The notes: generated by a model from the sequence alone, not told the origin. 64,000 nt of DNA from Phytohabitans houttuyneae (GCF_011764425.1 NZ_BLPF01000001.1:2037001-2101000); one strand, 5' to 3'; numbered from the stretch's first letter, positions 1-9,010 are shown. Translations and numbers: made by a program.

Positions 1-834
1 CACGTTGTAGGCGGCGGTGCCGTCCACGACCTTGTCGAGCGCCGGCTGCCAGTCGGCCGCCGCCGACTTGAGGTCCGAGAAACCCAGGATCTTCGTGTAC
101 TTGGTGAGCGTCGCGGTCACCTCGGCCGACTTCCAGTCGGTCGACCCGTTCCACAGCCCGGTGTACTTGTCGGTGCCGAGCTCGCCCAGCAGCACGTTTT
201 CCAGCAGGTGTTCCTGCGTCCAGCCGGGCCCGATGGAGAGCGCGGTGATGTTCTTGGACTTGAGCGTGGCCGCCTGGGTGAGAAACTCGTCCCACGTCTT
301 CGGCGGCGCGCTGATGCCCGCCTTCTGCAGCGTTGCCGGGTTGAACCACAGCAGGTTCGAGCGGTGGATGTTCACCGGCACCGAGTAGATCTTGCCGTCG
401 ACCGTGATGGCGTCGACGAGCCCTTTGGGAAACTTCTCCTTCCAGCCCTCCTGGTCGTACAGGTACGTGATGTCCTCCACGTACCCGGCCTGGATGTCGC
501 TGGCCAGCTCGAGTCCAGCGTGGACCTGGTACGAGTCCGGCGGGTTCTTCGCCTGGAGGCGGGTGGCGAGCACGGTCTTGGCGTTGGTACCCGCACCACC
601 GGCCACGGCCGCGTTGTTGAACTTGATGCCCGAGTTCTTCTTCGCGAAGTCGGCGATCATCGCTTCCAGGCCCTCTTTCTCGCCCGGCCCCGCCCACCAC
701 GAGAAGACCTCGACCTCGGTGTCGCTGCTGCCGCTCGAGCCGCCATCGTCGTTGGCACTGCTGGAGCAGGCGGGCAGCGCGATCAACGCTGCGGCTAAGC
801 CCAGGGCGACAGCGCCCCGTCGGCTGTATCGCAT
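1..834 (-). CDS. Sugar ABC transporter substrate-binding lipoprotein (3' end outside window)
   Basis: The first 278 codons of a solute-binding protein; the rest lies beyond the left edge. The N-terminus MRYSRRGAVALGLAA is a lipoprotein signal with the lipobox LPAC (Cys about residue 23), followed by a Ser/Gly/Asp linker. The mature protein begins EVEVFSWWAGPGEKEGLEAM, typical of family-1 extracellular sugar-binding proteins that deliver carbohydrate to a MalFG-type permease at the outer face of the membrane. The sugar cannot be told from the sequence, and no permease genes are visible because they would lie to the left. The ATG at 834 is the only good start ahead of the signal peptide. Confidence 0.85.
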   Translation of the reverse strand, partial: MRYSRRGAVALGLAAALIALPACSSSANDDGGSSGSSDTEVEVFSWWAGPGEKEGLEAMIADFAKKNSGIKFNNAAVAGGAGTNAKTVLATRLQAKNPPDSYQVHAGLELASDIQAGYVEDITYLYDQEGWKEKFPKGLVDAITVDGKIYSVPVNIHRSNLLWFNPATLQKAGISAPPKTWDEFLTQAATLKSKNITALSIGPGWTQEHLLENVLLGELGTDKYTGLWNGSTDWKSAEVTATLTKYTKILGFSDLKSAAADWQPALDKVVDGTAAYNV

Positions 835-866
835 ACCACCCTCCCAAAGGTCGCGTTTGCCGTCGA

Positions 867-896
867 ACGATCGCCCTCTGAAGACAAGGTTGTCAA
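867..896 (-). promoter_or_regulatory. Candidate promoter and operator of the sugar-binding protein gene
   Basis: On the minus strand a perfect -35 TTGACA (891-896) precedes a weak -10 (GATCGT, 867-872). The -35 overlaps an inverted repeat with arms GACAA and TTGTC (883-894). Inverted repeats of this type are common operators of LacI-family sugar regulators, so substrate-dependent repression is a reasonable guess. No regulator gene is in view. Confidence 0.4.
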
Positions 897-1712
897 CGCC
901 CGGACGCGATACCGTGATCGAGCCGCAACGATGCCGCCCGAACGGGCGGAGAGCGCTCTTCCGCTTGCCCAGAACGCCCTTTCAACCTGCCCATCCGGAC
1001 ACCCGCCGCCCGCGCGCGCCCTCCGCCGCCGCAGGGCCCCAACACTCCAAGATGGACGTCCGCGCTGCAGCGCCCGTCGCGACCGCGGCGTCCCGTCACC
1101 GCCGCGCTCCACCCGCCCGCCGTCCAGAAGGCTTCGCCGGGCGGGCCGCAGGGCAGCCCCACGCGTCACTGCCCGCAGAGGTCCGGCCGAGACCCTCCAT
1201 CACGGAGAGCCCGCCGCGCCGAACCGCTTCCCCTACGCGAGGTGAATCCAGATCAAGCCAGGGCGGCATGAGTCCGGTAGGCGGTCTTGGACGCCGAGGT
1301 CGGTCAGGGCGTGCCGCCGGGCCCGTCCACGGCGGTAGACCAGGGCGTTGCCGGTGATCACGCGTTCGATGGTGGTGATGCCCACGGCGGCGAAGTTGGG
1401 ACGTCAGCCGTGCCGCGCCACGCTTGAGCTGCGTGCGTAGCGCCACCCGGGCTTGCGTTCGGAACCGCGGACCGGCGGTCCGGACCGCAGCGGTCGCTAC
1501 CGGTCGCAGTCACGTATCCCTTGGACGTTCAGCGAGCGGCCATTGACATTTGTACGAGCCGTTCCGTGATTGGAATTCAGCGCATTGGCGCGCCAATTCC
1601 GCGACCCTCGACAATGGAATACCGAGAAGGTTACTGTCGTGACCAGGACACTTTCCCCCATACGAGTTACGAAACGGACAGATGCCCCGAGCCGCCGAGT
1701 ACGCTCTGTGAC
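897..1712. other. Gene-poor spacer
   Basis: About 0.8 kb without a convincing gene. On the minus strand around 1240-1400 there is a short open stretch reading VGITTIERVITGNALVYRRG, ending in a TAG near 1240. It has coding-like base composition but no recognised family and could be the tail of a decayed gene. At 1584-1597 there is a perfect 14-bp palindrome, ATTGGCGCGCCAAT, in a locally less GC-rich stretch upstream of the small membrane protein at 1713. Nothing else is recognisable. Confidence 0.4.
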
Positions 1713-1940
1713 ATGTCCGCCGCTCCCCCGGCACATCGCGCGCGCCGCCCGGATGGTTCCGCCGCCGGTCAGACGATCGCGATGCTCGTCATTCTGCTGC
1801 TGTCACTGCCCTTGCTGCCGTTAGTGCTCATCGTCGTCGCGGTCGTGCGCGTCCGCGATCGGCTCACCACCACTCGGGCGGCGCGCCAGTCGGCGACCCT
1901 CACGCAGCCCGCCACCGCTATTCAGCGACCCGTCGTTTAA
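1713..1940 (+). CDS. Small single-pass membrane protein, unknown function
   Basis: A 75-residue protein, MSAAPPAHRARRPDG..., with one strong hydrophobic segment (about residues 20-45, rich in L, V, I and P) and a basic C-terminal tail. The upstream frame stays open to about 1521 but is Arg/Pro-rich without structure, so the ATG at 1713 was chosen. No family recognised. It lies alone, convergent with the RNA methyltransferase gene. It could be a spurious ORF, but the hydrophobic helix followed by positive charges favours a real type of small membrane protein. Confidence 0.45.
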   Translation: MSAAPPAHRARRPDGSAAGQTIAMLVILLLSLPLLPLVLIVVAVVRVRDRLTTTRAARQSATLTQPATAIQRPVV

Positions 1941-1964
1941 GGCGCAGGTCCCAAACCGCGCCGC

Positions 1965-3176
1965 TCACCCTCCGAGCGGAATGCGCGACAACAGCCCCAC
2001 GCATTCGACGTGGTGCGTCATCGGAAACAGGTCGAACGCCCGCAGCGTCGCGAGCTGCCACCCCCCGTCCCGAAACGTGCGCACGTCCCGGGCGAACGCC
2101 GCCGGGTCGCACGCCACGTACGCGACGGCGCGCGGGTCCGCGGCCATCACAGCCTTGGTCACCGCGGCGCCGGCGCCGGTGCGGGGTGGGTCGAGCACGA
2201 TCAGGTCGACCGGTCCACGCAGCGCCGGCCCGCGCCGGGCGCGGCCACGTCCCGAGCCGACGACGGCGGCCTCCACCGTGGACCGCACCACGCGCAGGCC
2301 GGTGAGGTCGGTGAGGTTGTCGCGCGCCGCGGCCACCGCGGAGTGTGCCGCCTCGACCAGCGTGATGTCCGCGTCCGTGCCGAGCTTGCCGGCGAGGGCG
2401 GCGGCGAAGAGGCCGGCGCCGCCGTACAGGTCCCACGCGGACTCGCCGGGCCGCGGCTCCAGCAGGTCGAGCACCGCACCGGCCAGCGTGTCCGCCGCCG
2501 CGGGGTGCACCTGCCAGAAGGCACCGGCCGGGAGCGTCCACTCGCGGCCGGCGGCCCGCTCGACGATCGGTCCGTCGAAGTCGCCGTCCGGGGCCGCGAC
2601 GGCCGGGCCGGCCGAGGGCGCCACGGCATCCACTGTGGAGGCCGATGGCCACGGCCGCCCGGTCACCGGCAGCTCCTGGATGGCCGGGTGGGCGATCCGG
2701 CACCGGTCGATCGGCACCACCTCGTGCGAGCGGTGCTTGAGCAGTCCGGCGTGGTCGGCGGCGTCGACCGTGTACCGCACCCGCGTGCGCCACCCCAGCG
2801 TCCCGCCGGGCAGCGGCTCCACACGTACCGGAAAGTCGGGCAGGCCGGCCAGCCGCGCCAGCTGCTCACGCACGACGGCGGCCTTCCACGAAAGCTGGGC
2901 CGCCGGTGCCACGTGCTGGAGGTCGCAACCGCCGCAGGCGTCCGGCCGGGCGTACGGGCAGGGTGGCTCCACCCGGTCCGGTGAGGCCTCCAGCACCGAG
3001 ATGGCGTCGGCCCGCAGGTACCCGGGATGCTCCTCGGTGATCTCGGCGACCACCCGCTCGCCCGGCAGCGCGTGCCGCACGAAGACCACCTGGCCGGGCG
3101 GGTCGCCGACGCGTGCCACGCAATGGCCGCCGTGTGCCACCGCTCCCACGGTCAGCGTGACCCGTTCCATGATCAC
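1965..3176 (-). CDS. TRAM-domain 5-methyluridine RNA methyltransferase (RlmD/TrmA family)
   Basis: SAM-dependent RNA (uracil-C5) methyltransferase of about 403 residues. The N-terminus is a TRAM RNA-binding domain. A cysteine cluster CPYARPDACGGCDLQH (about 73-88) fits the iron-sulfur site of this family. The C-terminal Rossmann domain has the motif DPPRTGAG and the catalytic cysteine in YVACDPAAFARDV. The likely substrate is a uridine in 23S rRNA or tRNA; which one is not decidable here. A GTG start at 3176 overlaps the TGA of the upstream permease gene (GTGA), suggesting translational coupling; an ATG at 3170 is an alternative start. The same permease-methyltransferase pair occurs in mycobacteria. 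Confidence 0.85.
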   Translation of the reverse strand: MIMERVTLTVGAVAHGGHCVARVGDPPGQVVFVRHALPGERVVAEITEEHPGYLRADAISVLEASPDRVEPPCPYARPDACGGCDLQHVAPAAQLSWKAAVVREQLARLAGLPDFPVRVEPLPGGTLGWRTRVRYTVDAADHAGLLKHRSHEVVPIDRCRIAHPAIQELPVTGRPWPSASTVDAVAPSAGPAVAAPDGDFDGPIVERAAGREWTLPAGAFWQVHPAAADTLAGAVLDLLEPRPGESAWDLYGGAGLFAAALAGKLGTDADITLVEAAHSAVAAARDNLTDLTGLRVVRSTVEAAVVGSGRGRARRGPALRGPVDLIVLDPPRTGAGAAVTKAVMAADPRAVAYVACDPAAFARDVRTFRDGGWQLATLRAFDLFPMTHHVECVGLLSRIPLGG

Positions 3177-5176
3177 TGCGGGGGCGTCCGGTCACGCGGT
3201 CCGCGCGCGGGCCCGCGGGCCAGGTCGCGGTCGAGGCGGTCGAGGTCCTTCGCGGCGCTGGAGGCGAGCTGCCACGGCACGCTGGTCACCATCACGCCCG
3301 GCTCGAAGAGCAGCCGGCCCTTGATGCGCAGCGCGCTCTGGTTGTGCAGCAGGTGCTCCCACCACCGGCCCACCACGTACTCCGGAATGAAGACGGTGAC
3401 CACGTCCCGGGGTGAGCTGCGGCGGACCGACTTGACGAAGTCCACGATCGGGCGGGTGATCTCCCGGTACGGCGAGTCGACGACGGTGAGCGGCACCGGT
3501 ATCTCCCGGCGCTCCCACTCCTCCTGGATCCGCCGCGTGTCCTTGTCGTCGACGTTGACCGTGACCGCGGTGAGCGAGTCGGGGCGGGTGGCCTGCGCGT
3601 AGGCCAGCGCCCGCAGCGTCGGCAGGTGAACCTTGCTGACCAGCACGACAGCGTGGTTGCGGGCGGGGAGCACCGGGCGGTCCTCGTCCGGCGTGAGCTC
3701 GCGGGAGACCGTGTCGTAGTGCCTGCGGATCGCCAGCATCGTCACGTAGATCACGGCCATCGCGGCGATCGCGATCCACGCGCCGAGCAGGAACTTCGTG
3801 ATCAGCACGATCACCAGCACGGTGCCGGTCAGCGCGGTGCCGAAGGCGTTGATGGCGCGCGAGCGGATCATGCGGCGGCGCTGCTCGGGATCTCGGGTGC
3901 GGGGCAGCAGGCGGTTCCAGTGGCGGATCATGCCGGCCTGCGACAGCGTGAAGGACACGAAAACGCCCACGATGTACAGCTGGATCAGGCGCGTGACCTC
4001 GGCCTGGAACGCGGCGATCAGCACGATCGCGAAGAGCGCGAGCAGCACTATGCCGTTGGAGAAGGCCAGCCGGTCGCCGCGGGTGTGCAGCTGGCGGGGA
4101 AGGTAGCGGTCCTGGGCGAGGATCGAGGCGAGGACCGGGAAGCCGTTGAAGGCGGTGTTCGCGGCCAGGAAGAGGATGAGGGCGGTCGCGGCGGCCACGA
4201 TGTACAGCAGGATCGAGCCGCCGCCGAAGATCGCCTCGCCCAGTTGGGTGGTGACGGTCTTCTGCTCGTACCCGGCCGGGCCCTCGACGATCTGCAGCCC
4301 CGGGTCCTCGACGAACTGCAGATGGGTCAGGCGGGACATCCAGATGATGCCGACCAGCATCGTGACCGCGACGGTGCCGAGCAGCAGCAGCGTGGTCGCG
4401 GCGTTGCGGCTCTTGGGCGGTTTGAACGCGGGCACGCCGTTGGAGATCGCCTCCACGCCGGTCAGCGCCGCGCACCCGGACGAGAAGGTGCGTAACAGCA
4501 GGAACACCATCGCGAACCCGGTCAGGTGGTCGTCTTCGGCCGCGATCAGCAGGTCGGCGCTGGGCGCGCGCAGGTCGTCACCGAGCACGAAGATGCGGAC
4601 CAGGCCGGTCAGGAGCATCCCGATGATGACGATCATGAAGCCGTACGTCGGGATCGCGAACGCCGTGCCCGACTCGCGCAGCCCGCGCAGGTTCATCGCG
4701 GTGAGCACCACCACCGCGGTCACCGCCACGCCCACCTTGTGCTCGGCGACCCAGGGGATGACCGAACCGAGGTTGGCGACGCCGGACGAGGTCGACACGG
4801 CCACCGTGAGCACGTAGTCGACCATCAGCGCGCTGGCCACACCCACGCCCGCCTTGGCCCCCAGGTTGACGGTCGCCACCTCGTAGTCGCCGCCGCCCGA
4901 CGGGTAGGCATGCACGTTCTGCCGGTAGCTCGCCACGACGGTGAGCATCACGACGACGACGGCCAGCGCCACCCACGGCGAGTAGAAGTACGCCCCGGCG
5001 CCGGCGATCGAGAGGGTCAGCAGGATCTCGTCCGGCGCGTACGCCACGCTGGAGAGCGCGTCCGAGGCGAACACCGGCAACGCGATGCGCTTCGGCAGCA
5101 GCGTGTGCTGGAGGCGGTCGGACCGGAAGGGCCGGCCGACAAGAAGCCGCTTCAGCAGGGAGGTGGGACTGACCAC
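3173..5176 (-). CDS. KimA-like potassium transporter (APC superfamily)
   Basis: A 667-residue protein with about 12 membrane segments and a roughly 180-residue cytosolic C-terminal domain. It is co-linear with Bacillus KimA: DALSSVAYAPDEILLTL near residue 40, SYRQNVHAYPSGGGDYEV near 105, FSSGCAALTGVEAISNGVPA near 240, and LLHNQSALRIKGRLL near the end. KimA is a high-affinity proton-coupled K+ importer controlled by c-di-AMP. The gene is divergent from two TrkA/CeoBC-type genes, which supports a role in K+ supply. The start is GTG at 5176, and the 3' end overlaps the RNA methyltransferase gene by 4 nt. Generic annotation would call it an amino-acid permease. Confidence 0.85.
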   Translation of the reverse strand: MVSPTSLLKRLLVGRPFRSDRLQHTLLPKRIALPVFASDALSSVAYAPDEILLTLSIAGAGAYFYSPWVALAVVVVMLTVVASYRQNVHAYPSGGGDYEVATVNLGAKAGVGVASALMVDYVLTVAVSTSSGVANLGSVIPWVAEHKVGVAVTAVVVLTAMNLRGLRESGTAFAIPTYGFMIVIIGMLLTGLVRIFVLGDDLRAPSADLLIAAEDDHLTGFAMVFLLLRTFSSGCAALTGVEAISNGVPAFKPPKSRNAATTLLLLGTVAVTMLVGIIWMSRLTHLQFVEDPGLQIVEGPAGYEQKTVTTQLGEAIFGGGSILLYIVAAATALILFLAANTAFNGFPVLASILAQDRYLPRQLHTRGDRLAFSNGIVLLALFAIVLIAAFQAEVTRLIQLYIVGVFVSFTLSQAGMIRHWNRLLPRTRDPEQRRRMIRSRAINAFGTALTGTVLVIVLITKFLLGAWIAIAAMAVIYVTMLAIRRHYDTVSRELTPDEDRPVLPARNHAVVLVSKVHLPTLRALAYAQATRPDSLTAVTVNVDDKDTRRIQEEWERREIPVPLTVVDSPYREITRPIVDFVKSVRRSSPRDVVTVFIPEYVVGRWWEHLLHNQSALRIKGRLLFEPGVMVTSVPWQLASSAAKDLDRLDRDLARGPARGPRDRTPPQ

Positions 5177-5268
5177 AAGCGCCGATCGTACGGTGGCGGG
5201 GTGGGCTGTGCCCCGCCGGAGCCGATCACGTGGGAGGCTTCACGTGGAAACGAGAGGAGAGTCACGGG

Positions 5269-5934
5269 GTGCACGTGGTGATCATGGGCTGTGGGCGGGT
5301 GGGCTCGACGCTCGCGCACAACCTGGAGGGGCGCGACCACACGGTCGCGGTGATCGACCAAAACGCGGACGCTTTCCGGCGGCTTGGCCCCGAGTTCGGG
5401 GGTATCACGGTCACCGGCATCGGCTTCGACGGCGACGTGCTCCGCGAGGCGGGCATCGAGCGGGCCGACGCGTTCGCGGCGGTCTCCAGCGGTGACAACT
5501 CCAACATCATCTCGGCCCGCCTGGCCCGCGAGACGTTCGGCGTCTCCCGCGTGGTGGCCCGCATCTACGACCAGAAGCGCGCCGAGGTGTACGAGCGGCT
5601 CGGCATCCCCACGGTGGCCACCGTGCGGTGGACCGCCGACCGCATCCTGCGCCAGCTCGTCCCCGAGGGCACCGTCGAGATCTTCCGCGACCCCACCAGC
5701 ACCGTCTCGATCATCGAGGTGCCGCTGCACAAGGACTGGTTCGGCCACCCGGTCAAGCAGCTCGAGGCCACCACCGGCACCCGCATCGCGTACCTGACCC
5801 GCTTCGGCATCGGCACGCTGGCCAGCGGGTCCACCATCCTGCAGGAGGGCGACCAGGTGTTCATGCTGGTCACCGACGACATCACCGAGCGCGTGAGCAT
5901 GGTCGCCAGCACCGCGCCGGAAGGGGGTCGGTGA
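5269..5934 (+). CDS. TrkA-type K+ uptake regulator, first of pair (CeoB-like)
   Basis: A 221-residue cytosolic protein with one RCK_N (Rossmann) domain and one RCK_C domain. The nucleotide-binding motif GCGRVGSTLA is at about residues 7-16 and an acidic residue follows in AVIDQNAD. Such proteins gate Trk/Ktr potassium channels in response to NAD(H) or ATP. The GTG at 5269 is preceded by AGGAG at 5255-5259. The frame is open further upstream, but the extra residues do not belong to the fold. It is followed within a few bases by a second TrkA-like gene, and no TrkH/TrkG channel is nearby; the adjacent KimA-like permease may be the partner (inference). Confidence 0.85.
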   Translation: MHVVIMGCGRVGSTLAHNLEGRDHTVAVIDQNADAFRRLGPEFGGITVTGIGFDGDVLREAGIERADAFAAVSSGDNSNIISARLARETFGVSRVVARIYDQKRAEVYERLGIPTVATVRWTADRILRQLVPEGTVEIFRDPTSTVSIIEVPLHKDWFGHPVKQLEATTGTRIAYLTRFGIGTLASGSTILQEGDQVFMLVTDDITERVSMVASTAPEGGR

Positions 5935-5936
5935 CC

Positions 5937-6626
5937 ATGCGGGTCGCCATCGCCGGAGCGGGCAACGTGGGTCGCTCGATCGCCCAGGAGCTCATCGAAA
6001 ACGGCCATCAGGTGATGCTCATCGAGCGCCAGCCCAAGATGCTGCGCCCCGAGCGGGTGCCGGCCGCCGAGTGGGTGCTGGCCGACGCCTGCGAGCTTGC
6101 CAGCCTCGAGGAGGCGGCGCTGTCCAGCTGCGACGTGGTCGTGGCCGCCACCGGCGACGACAAGGTCAACCTCGTGGTGTCGCTGCTGGCCAAGACCGAG
6201 TTCGCGGTACCGCGGGTGGTCGCCCGGGTCAACCGCGCGGAAAACGAATGGCTCTTCACCGACCAGTGGGGCGTCGACGTGGCGGTCAGCAAGCCTCGCG
6301 TGATGGCCGCGCTGGTCGAGGAGGCGGTCACGGTCGGCGATCTGGTGCGGCTGATGACGTTCCGGCAGGGTGAGGCCAACCTCGTCGAGATCACGCTGCC
6401 GCCCACCGCGCCCTACGTGGGCCATCCGGTGCACGCCGTCCCGCTCCCCCGCGACGCGGCCCTGGTGGCCATCCTGCGCGGCAAGCGGGTGCTCGTGCCC
6501 ACCCCCGACGACCCGATCGAGGCGGGCGACGAGCTTGTCTTCGTGTGCACCGCCGAGGTCGAGGACACCGTGCGCGCGGTAATCCTCGGCGCCGACAGCG
6601 TCGAGCGCACCCGCGGCGGCGTCTGA
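5937..6626 (+). CDS. TrkA-type K+ uptake regulator, second of pair (CeoC-like)
   Basis: A 229-residue RCK protein. Its motif GAGNVGRSIAQEL (residues 7-19) binds the nucleotide, and a second-half RCK_C domain ends in DELVFVCTAEVEDTVRAV. It starts 2 nt after the TGA of the preceding gene; a GTG at 5931 overlapping that stop is an alternative start. The two TrkA proteins are paralogous and probably form a hetero-oligomeric ring, like CeoB/CeoC of mycobacteria. It converges closely with the DUF3159 gene (8 nt between stops). Confidence 0.85.
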   Translation: MRVAIAGAGNVGRSIAQELIENGHQVMLIERQPKMLRPERVPAAEWVLADACELASLEEAALSSCDVVVAATGDDKVNLVVSLLAKTEFAVPRVVARVNRAENEWLFTDQWGVDVAVSKPRVMAALVEEAVTVGDLVRLMTFRQGEANLVEITLPPTAPYVGHPVHAVPLPRDAALVAILRGKRVLVPTPDDPIEAGDELVFVCTAEVEDTVRAVILGADSVERTRGGV

Positions 6627-6634
6627 GCCTCGCC

Positions 6635-7291
6635 CTACGCGGGCGCGGCCTCCGTCTCCGGCGCCGACTTGGTCTCGCGCCGCACGGCCCACACCGTGAA
6701 GGCGAGCAGCAGCAGGTACGGCGGGTAGCCGAGCACGAGCCGGGCGACGCCGAGCGCGGTGTCCTGGTCGGCGACGTAAAGGGCCGCCTGCACGCCGACC
6801 TTGGCCAGCCACACCACGCCCCAGAGCACGGTCAGGCGGCTGAAGAGGCGGATCAGCTTCGGGTCGGTGCGCCACTCGGCCTTGCCGCCGGCGACGATCA
6901 CGGACCAGATCCAGCCGACGAGCGGCTGCCGGACGGCCACCGAGACCAGCAGGGCCAGGCCGTAACCGATCCCGTACAGGATGCCGGGCAGGTAGAAGTC
7001 TTTTTCGTCACCGGTGCGCCACGCGATGAACGCGCCGATGCCCACGCCGAACAGCCCGTTGACCGCGTGGCGGACGGGGCGGCGCTGGATCAGGCGGAGG
7101 GCGGCGATGGCCAGCGCCACGCCGACGGAGGCGATGAGGGCCGGGTTGAGGTCGGCGATGATGTTGACGAACACGAACACCACGACCGGCACGCTCGACT
7201 CGACCAGGCCCCGCCAGCCGCCCAGCTGGTCGGCCATCTGCTCGGCGAAGCTGGGCAGGCGTTCTTCGTCGTCCTCCGGCTGCGTCGTCAT
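6635..7291 (-). CDS. DUF3159 membrane protein
   Basis: A 218-residue polytopic membrane protein with about six hydrophobic segments, including VVVFVFVNIIADLNPALIAS near residue 35 and LYGIGYGLALLVSVAV near 125. A charged N-terminal tail (MTTQPEDDEERLPSFAEQ) precedes the first helix. It matches the actinobacterial DUF3159 family, of unknown function, which usually sits next to the OB-fold protein found just upstream here. The start ATG at 7291 is 3 nt after the stop of that gene, so the two are very likely co-transcribed. Confidence 0.85.
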   Translation of the reverse strand: MTTQPEDDEERLPSFAEQMADQLGGWRGLVESSVPVVVFVFVNIIADLNPALIASVGVALAIAALRLIQRRPVRHAVNGLFGVGIGAFIAWRTGDEKDFYLPGILYGIGYGLALLVSVAVRQPLVGWIWSVIVAGGKAEWRTDPKLIRLFSRLTVLWGVVWLAKVGVQAALYVADQDTALGVARLVLGYPPYLLLLAFTVWAVRRETKSAPETEAAPA

Positions 7292-7294
7292 AGG

Positions 7295-7675
7295 TTATCG
7301 AGGCGCTTCCAGCTCGTAGTACGGGTTGTAGATGACTTTACGGTCATCGCGCACCGCGACGCGACCGCGCGCCGTCAACTGCCGGCCGGGCTCGATTCCG
7401 GCGATGTGCCGGCGGCCGAGCCACACAAGGGTGACGACGTCACTGCCGTCGTACAGGTCCGCCTCCAGGGTGGGCAGGTTGGTCCGTGGAGTGTAGACCA
7501 CCGTACGCAACCGGCCGGACACCGATACGAGCTGTCCCCGGCGGCACATGCCCGCCAGGGTGGACCCGGACTCCGCGCTCTCCCGCTGCAGCTCCTCCGC
7601 GTCGAGCTCCGCCTCGCTGGCGGTGAGGCGCTGGAAGAACCGGCGTACCGAAGATGAGGATTGGTCGGTCGCCAT
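7295..7675 (-). CDS. OB-fold nucleic-acid-binding domain protein
   Basis: A 126-residue protein whose C-terminal two-thirds is an OB-fold (RGQLVSVSGRLRTVVYTP to GRVAVRDDRKVIYNPYYEL), the single-domain type known in actinobacteria beside DUF3159. The fold suggests binding of RNA, DNA or a small ligand; the function is unknown. The ATG at 7675 (MATDQSSSS) is preceded by AAGG; an in-frame ATG at 7702 would add 9 residues. It is tightly coupled to the DUF3159 gene downstream. Confidence 0.75.
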   Translation of the reverse strand: MATDQSSSSVRRFFQRLTASEAELDAEELQRESAESGSTLAGMCRRGQLVSVSGRLRTVVYTPRTNLPTLEADLYDGSDVVTLVWLGRRHIAGIEPGRQLTARGRVAVRDDRKVIYNPYYELEAPR

Positions 7676-7781
7676 GACCTTGGGTCTCAGCCTCCTCGAC
7701 ATGCCGGCACCCGCCTGCCGGCTCTAGCCAGCGTACGCGCAGACGGGCAGCACGTCGATCGACGTAGGTCGAAACAGGACC

Positions 7782-8540
7782 CTAGGTACGGCGAGGGCGG
7801 GGCGAGGGCTTGCGGCGGGGCGGCTGGCTCGGGCCCGAGCCGTTGACCGGCGGCGGCGCGTCGTCGACCTCCACCACCGGCTCCTGTGCCCCGGCTGCGC
7901 CCTCCTGGGCCTGCGCGGCGAGCTCCTTCGGCAGGCGCAGCGGGAGCGGCTCGCGCACCGGCTTGGCCTCCTGCCCCCGGTCGACCACCAGGCCGTGCAG
8001 GCACTCCACCAGCGGGCCGGCGCCGGCCGGGTCGACCGCGGCGCCGCCCTGGTAGACACCGCGGACCATCCACCGCGGCCCGTCGATGCCGACGAAGCGC
8101 AGGTCGGTCAGGCCCTCCGGCGTGCGCACGCGGGCGCGCAGCTCCACCCCGTACTCCCCGTCGATCTCCTCGGCGGCCACGCCGTCGTCGAAGAGCGACT
8201 TGCGGATCTCGGCGCGCACTTCCTCCCAGATGCCCTCGGACCGCGGCGCGGCGAAGACACCCAGCTGGAGGGCGTTTTCCCCGTGGACCAGCACGACCTG
8301 CTGCACCGCCCCGTCGGGGTTGGCCTGCACCCGCACCTCGACGCCGTCGATCGCCGGGATCTTGAGGCTGCCCAGGTCGAGCCGCTGCACGCCATCCGGC
8401 GCCTCGGACACGTCGAACGGCCCGACGCTCGGCACGGCCGGCTCGTCGCCGGCCGGCGGCTCGTTGTGCTGCTCAGCGCGGGCGCGGCGCTGGCTGTTGT
8501 CCCGCGCGTGCCGCCCGCCCTCTCGCCGTCGCGAGAACAT
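7782..8540 (-). CDS. DUF3710 protein
   Basis: A 252-residue soluble protein of the actinobacterial DUF3710 family. The conserved core runs from about residue 38 (VGPFDVSEAP) to 190 and includes RLDLGSLKIPAIDGVEVRV and GIDGPRWMVRGVYQGGAA. The tail is Pro/Arg/Ala-rich and low in complexity. Function unknown. Its ATG shares one base with the TGA of dut (TGATG), indicating an operon with dut as in M. tuberculosis. Confidence 0.85.
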   Translation of the reverse strand: MFSRRREGGRHARDNSQRRARAEQHNEPPAGDEPAVPSVGPFDVSEAPDGVQRLDLGSLKIPAIDGVEVRVQANPDGAVQQVVLVHGENALQLGVFAAPRSEGIWEEVRAEIRKSLFDDGVAAEEIDGEYGVELRARVRTPEGLTDLRFVGIDGPRWMVRGVYQGGAAVDPAGAGPLVECLHGLVVDRGQEAKPVREPLPLRLPKELAAQAQEGAAGAQEPVVEVDDAPPPVNGSGPSQPPRRKPSPRPRRT

Positions 8541-9010
8541 CAGCGCACCTCCCCAACCAGACCGGCGTGCCCGCCCGTCGAACCGTGCCCACCCGCGCCC
8601 CGGCTGGAGTCGGGCAGCTCGTCGACCAGCTGGAACACGGCCCGCTCCACCCGCTGCACCACAAGCTGCGCGATCCGGTCACCCCGCGAGATCTTGGCGG
8701 TGGCGGCGCGGTCGTGGTTGACCAGGTTGACCTTGATCTCGCCCCGGTACCCGGCGTCGACCGTGCCGGGCGCGTTGAGCACCGTCACGCCCAGCCGCGC
8801 GGCCAGCCCCGAACGCGGGTGCACCAGCCCCACGAACCCGTCCGGCAGCGCGATCGCCACGCCGGTGCCGACAAGGGCACGCTCACCCGGCGCGAGCTCC
8901 ACGTCTTCGGCCGCCACGAGGTCGGCGCCCGCGTCCCCCGGATGGGCGTACGCGGGGAGCGGCAGGTCCGGGTCGAGCCGGCGCACCGGTACGGGCACAG
9001 CGTCGGTCAC
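8540..9010 (-). CDS. dut: dUTP diphosphatase
   Basis: A 156-residue trimeric dUTPase that hydrolyses dUTP to dUMP and PPi, keeping uracil out of DNA and feeding dTMP synthesis. The family motifs are in order: PGDAGADL (motif 1), [12 protein letters not shown] (motif 3 type), [18 protein letters not shown], and a C-terminal Gly-rich tail [16 protein letters not shown] that closes over the active site. The GTG at 9010 ([19 protein letters not shown]) is preceded by GAAAGAGA; the open frame further upstream is not dUTPase-like. It is the first gene of the dut-DUF3710 operon, divergent from the DUF3093 gene. Confidence 0.95.
   Translation of the reverse strand: MTDAVPVPVRRLDPDLPLPAYAHPGDAGADLVAAEDVELAPGERALVGTGVAIALPDGFVGLVHPRSGLAARLGVTVLNAPGTVDAGYRGEIKVNLVNHDRAATAKISRGDRIAQLVVQRVERAVFQLVDELPDSSRGAGGHGSTGGHAGLVGEVR

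Noticed and set aside
1096-1446. A 116-codon minus-strand ORF
   Set aside because: Arg/Pro/His-rich with no structure; only a short out-of-frame stretch looks coding-like, and it has no recognisable family.
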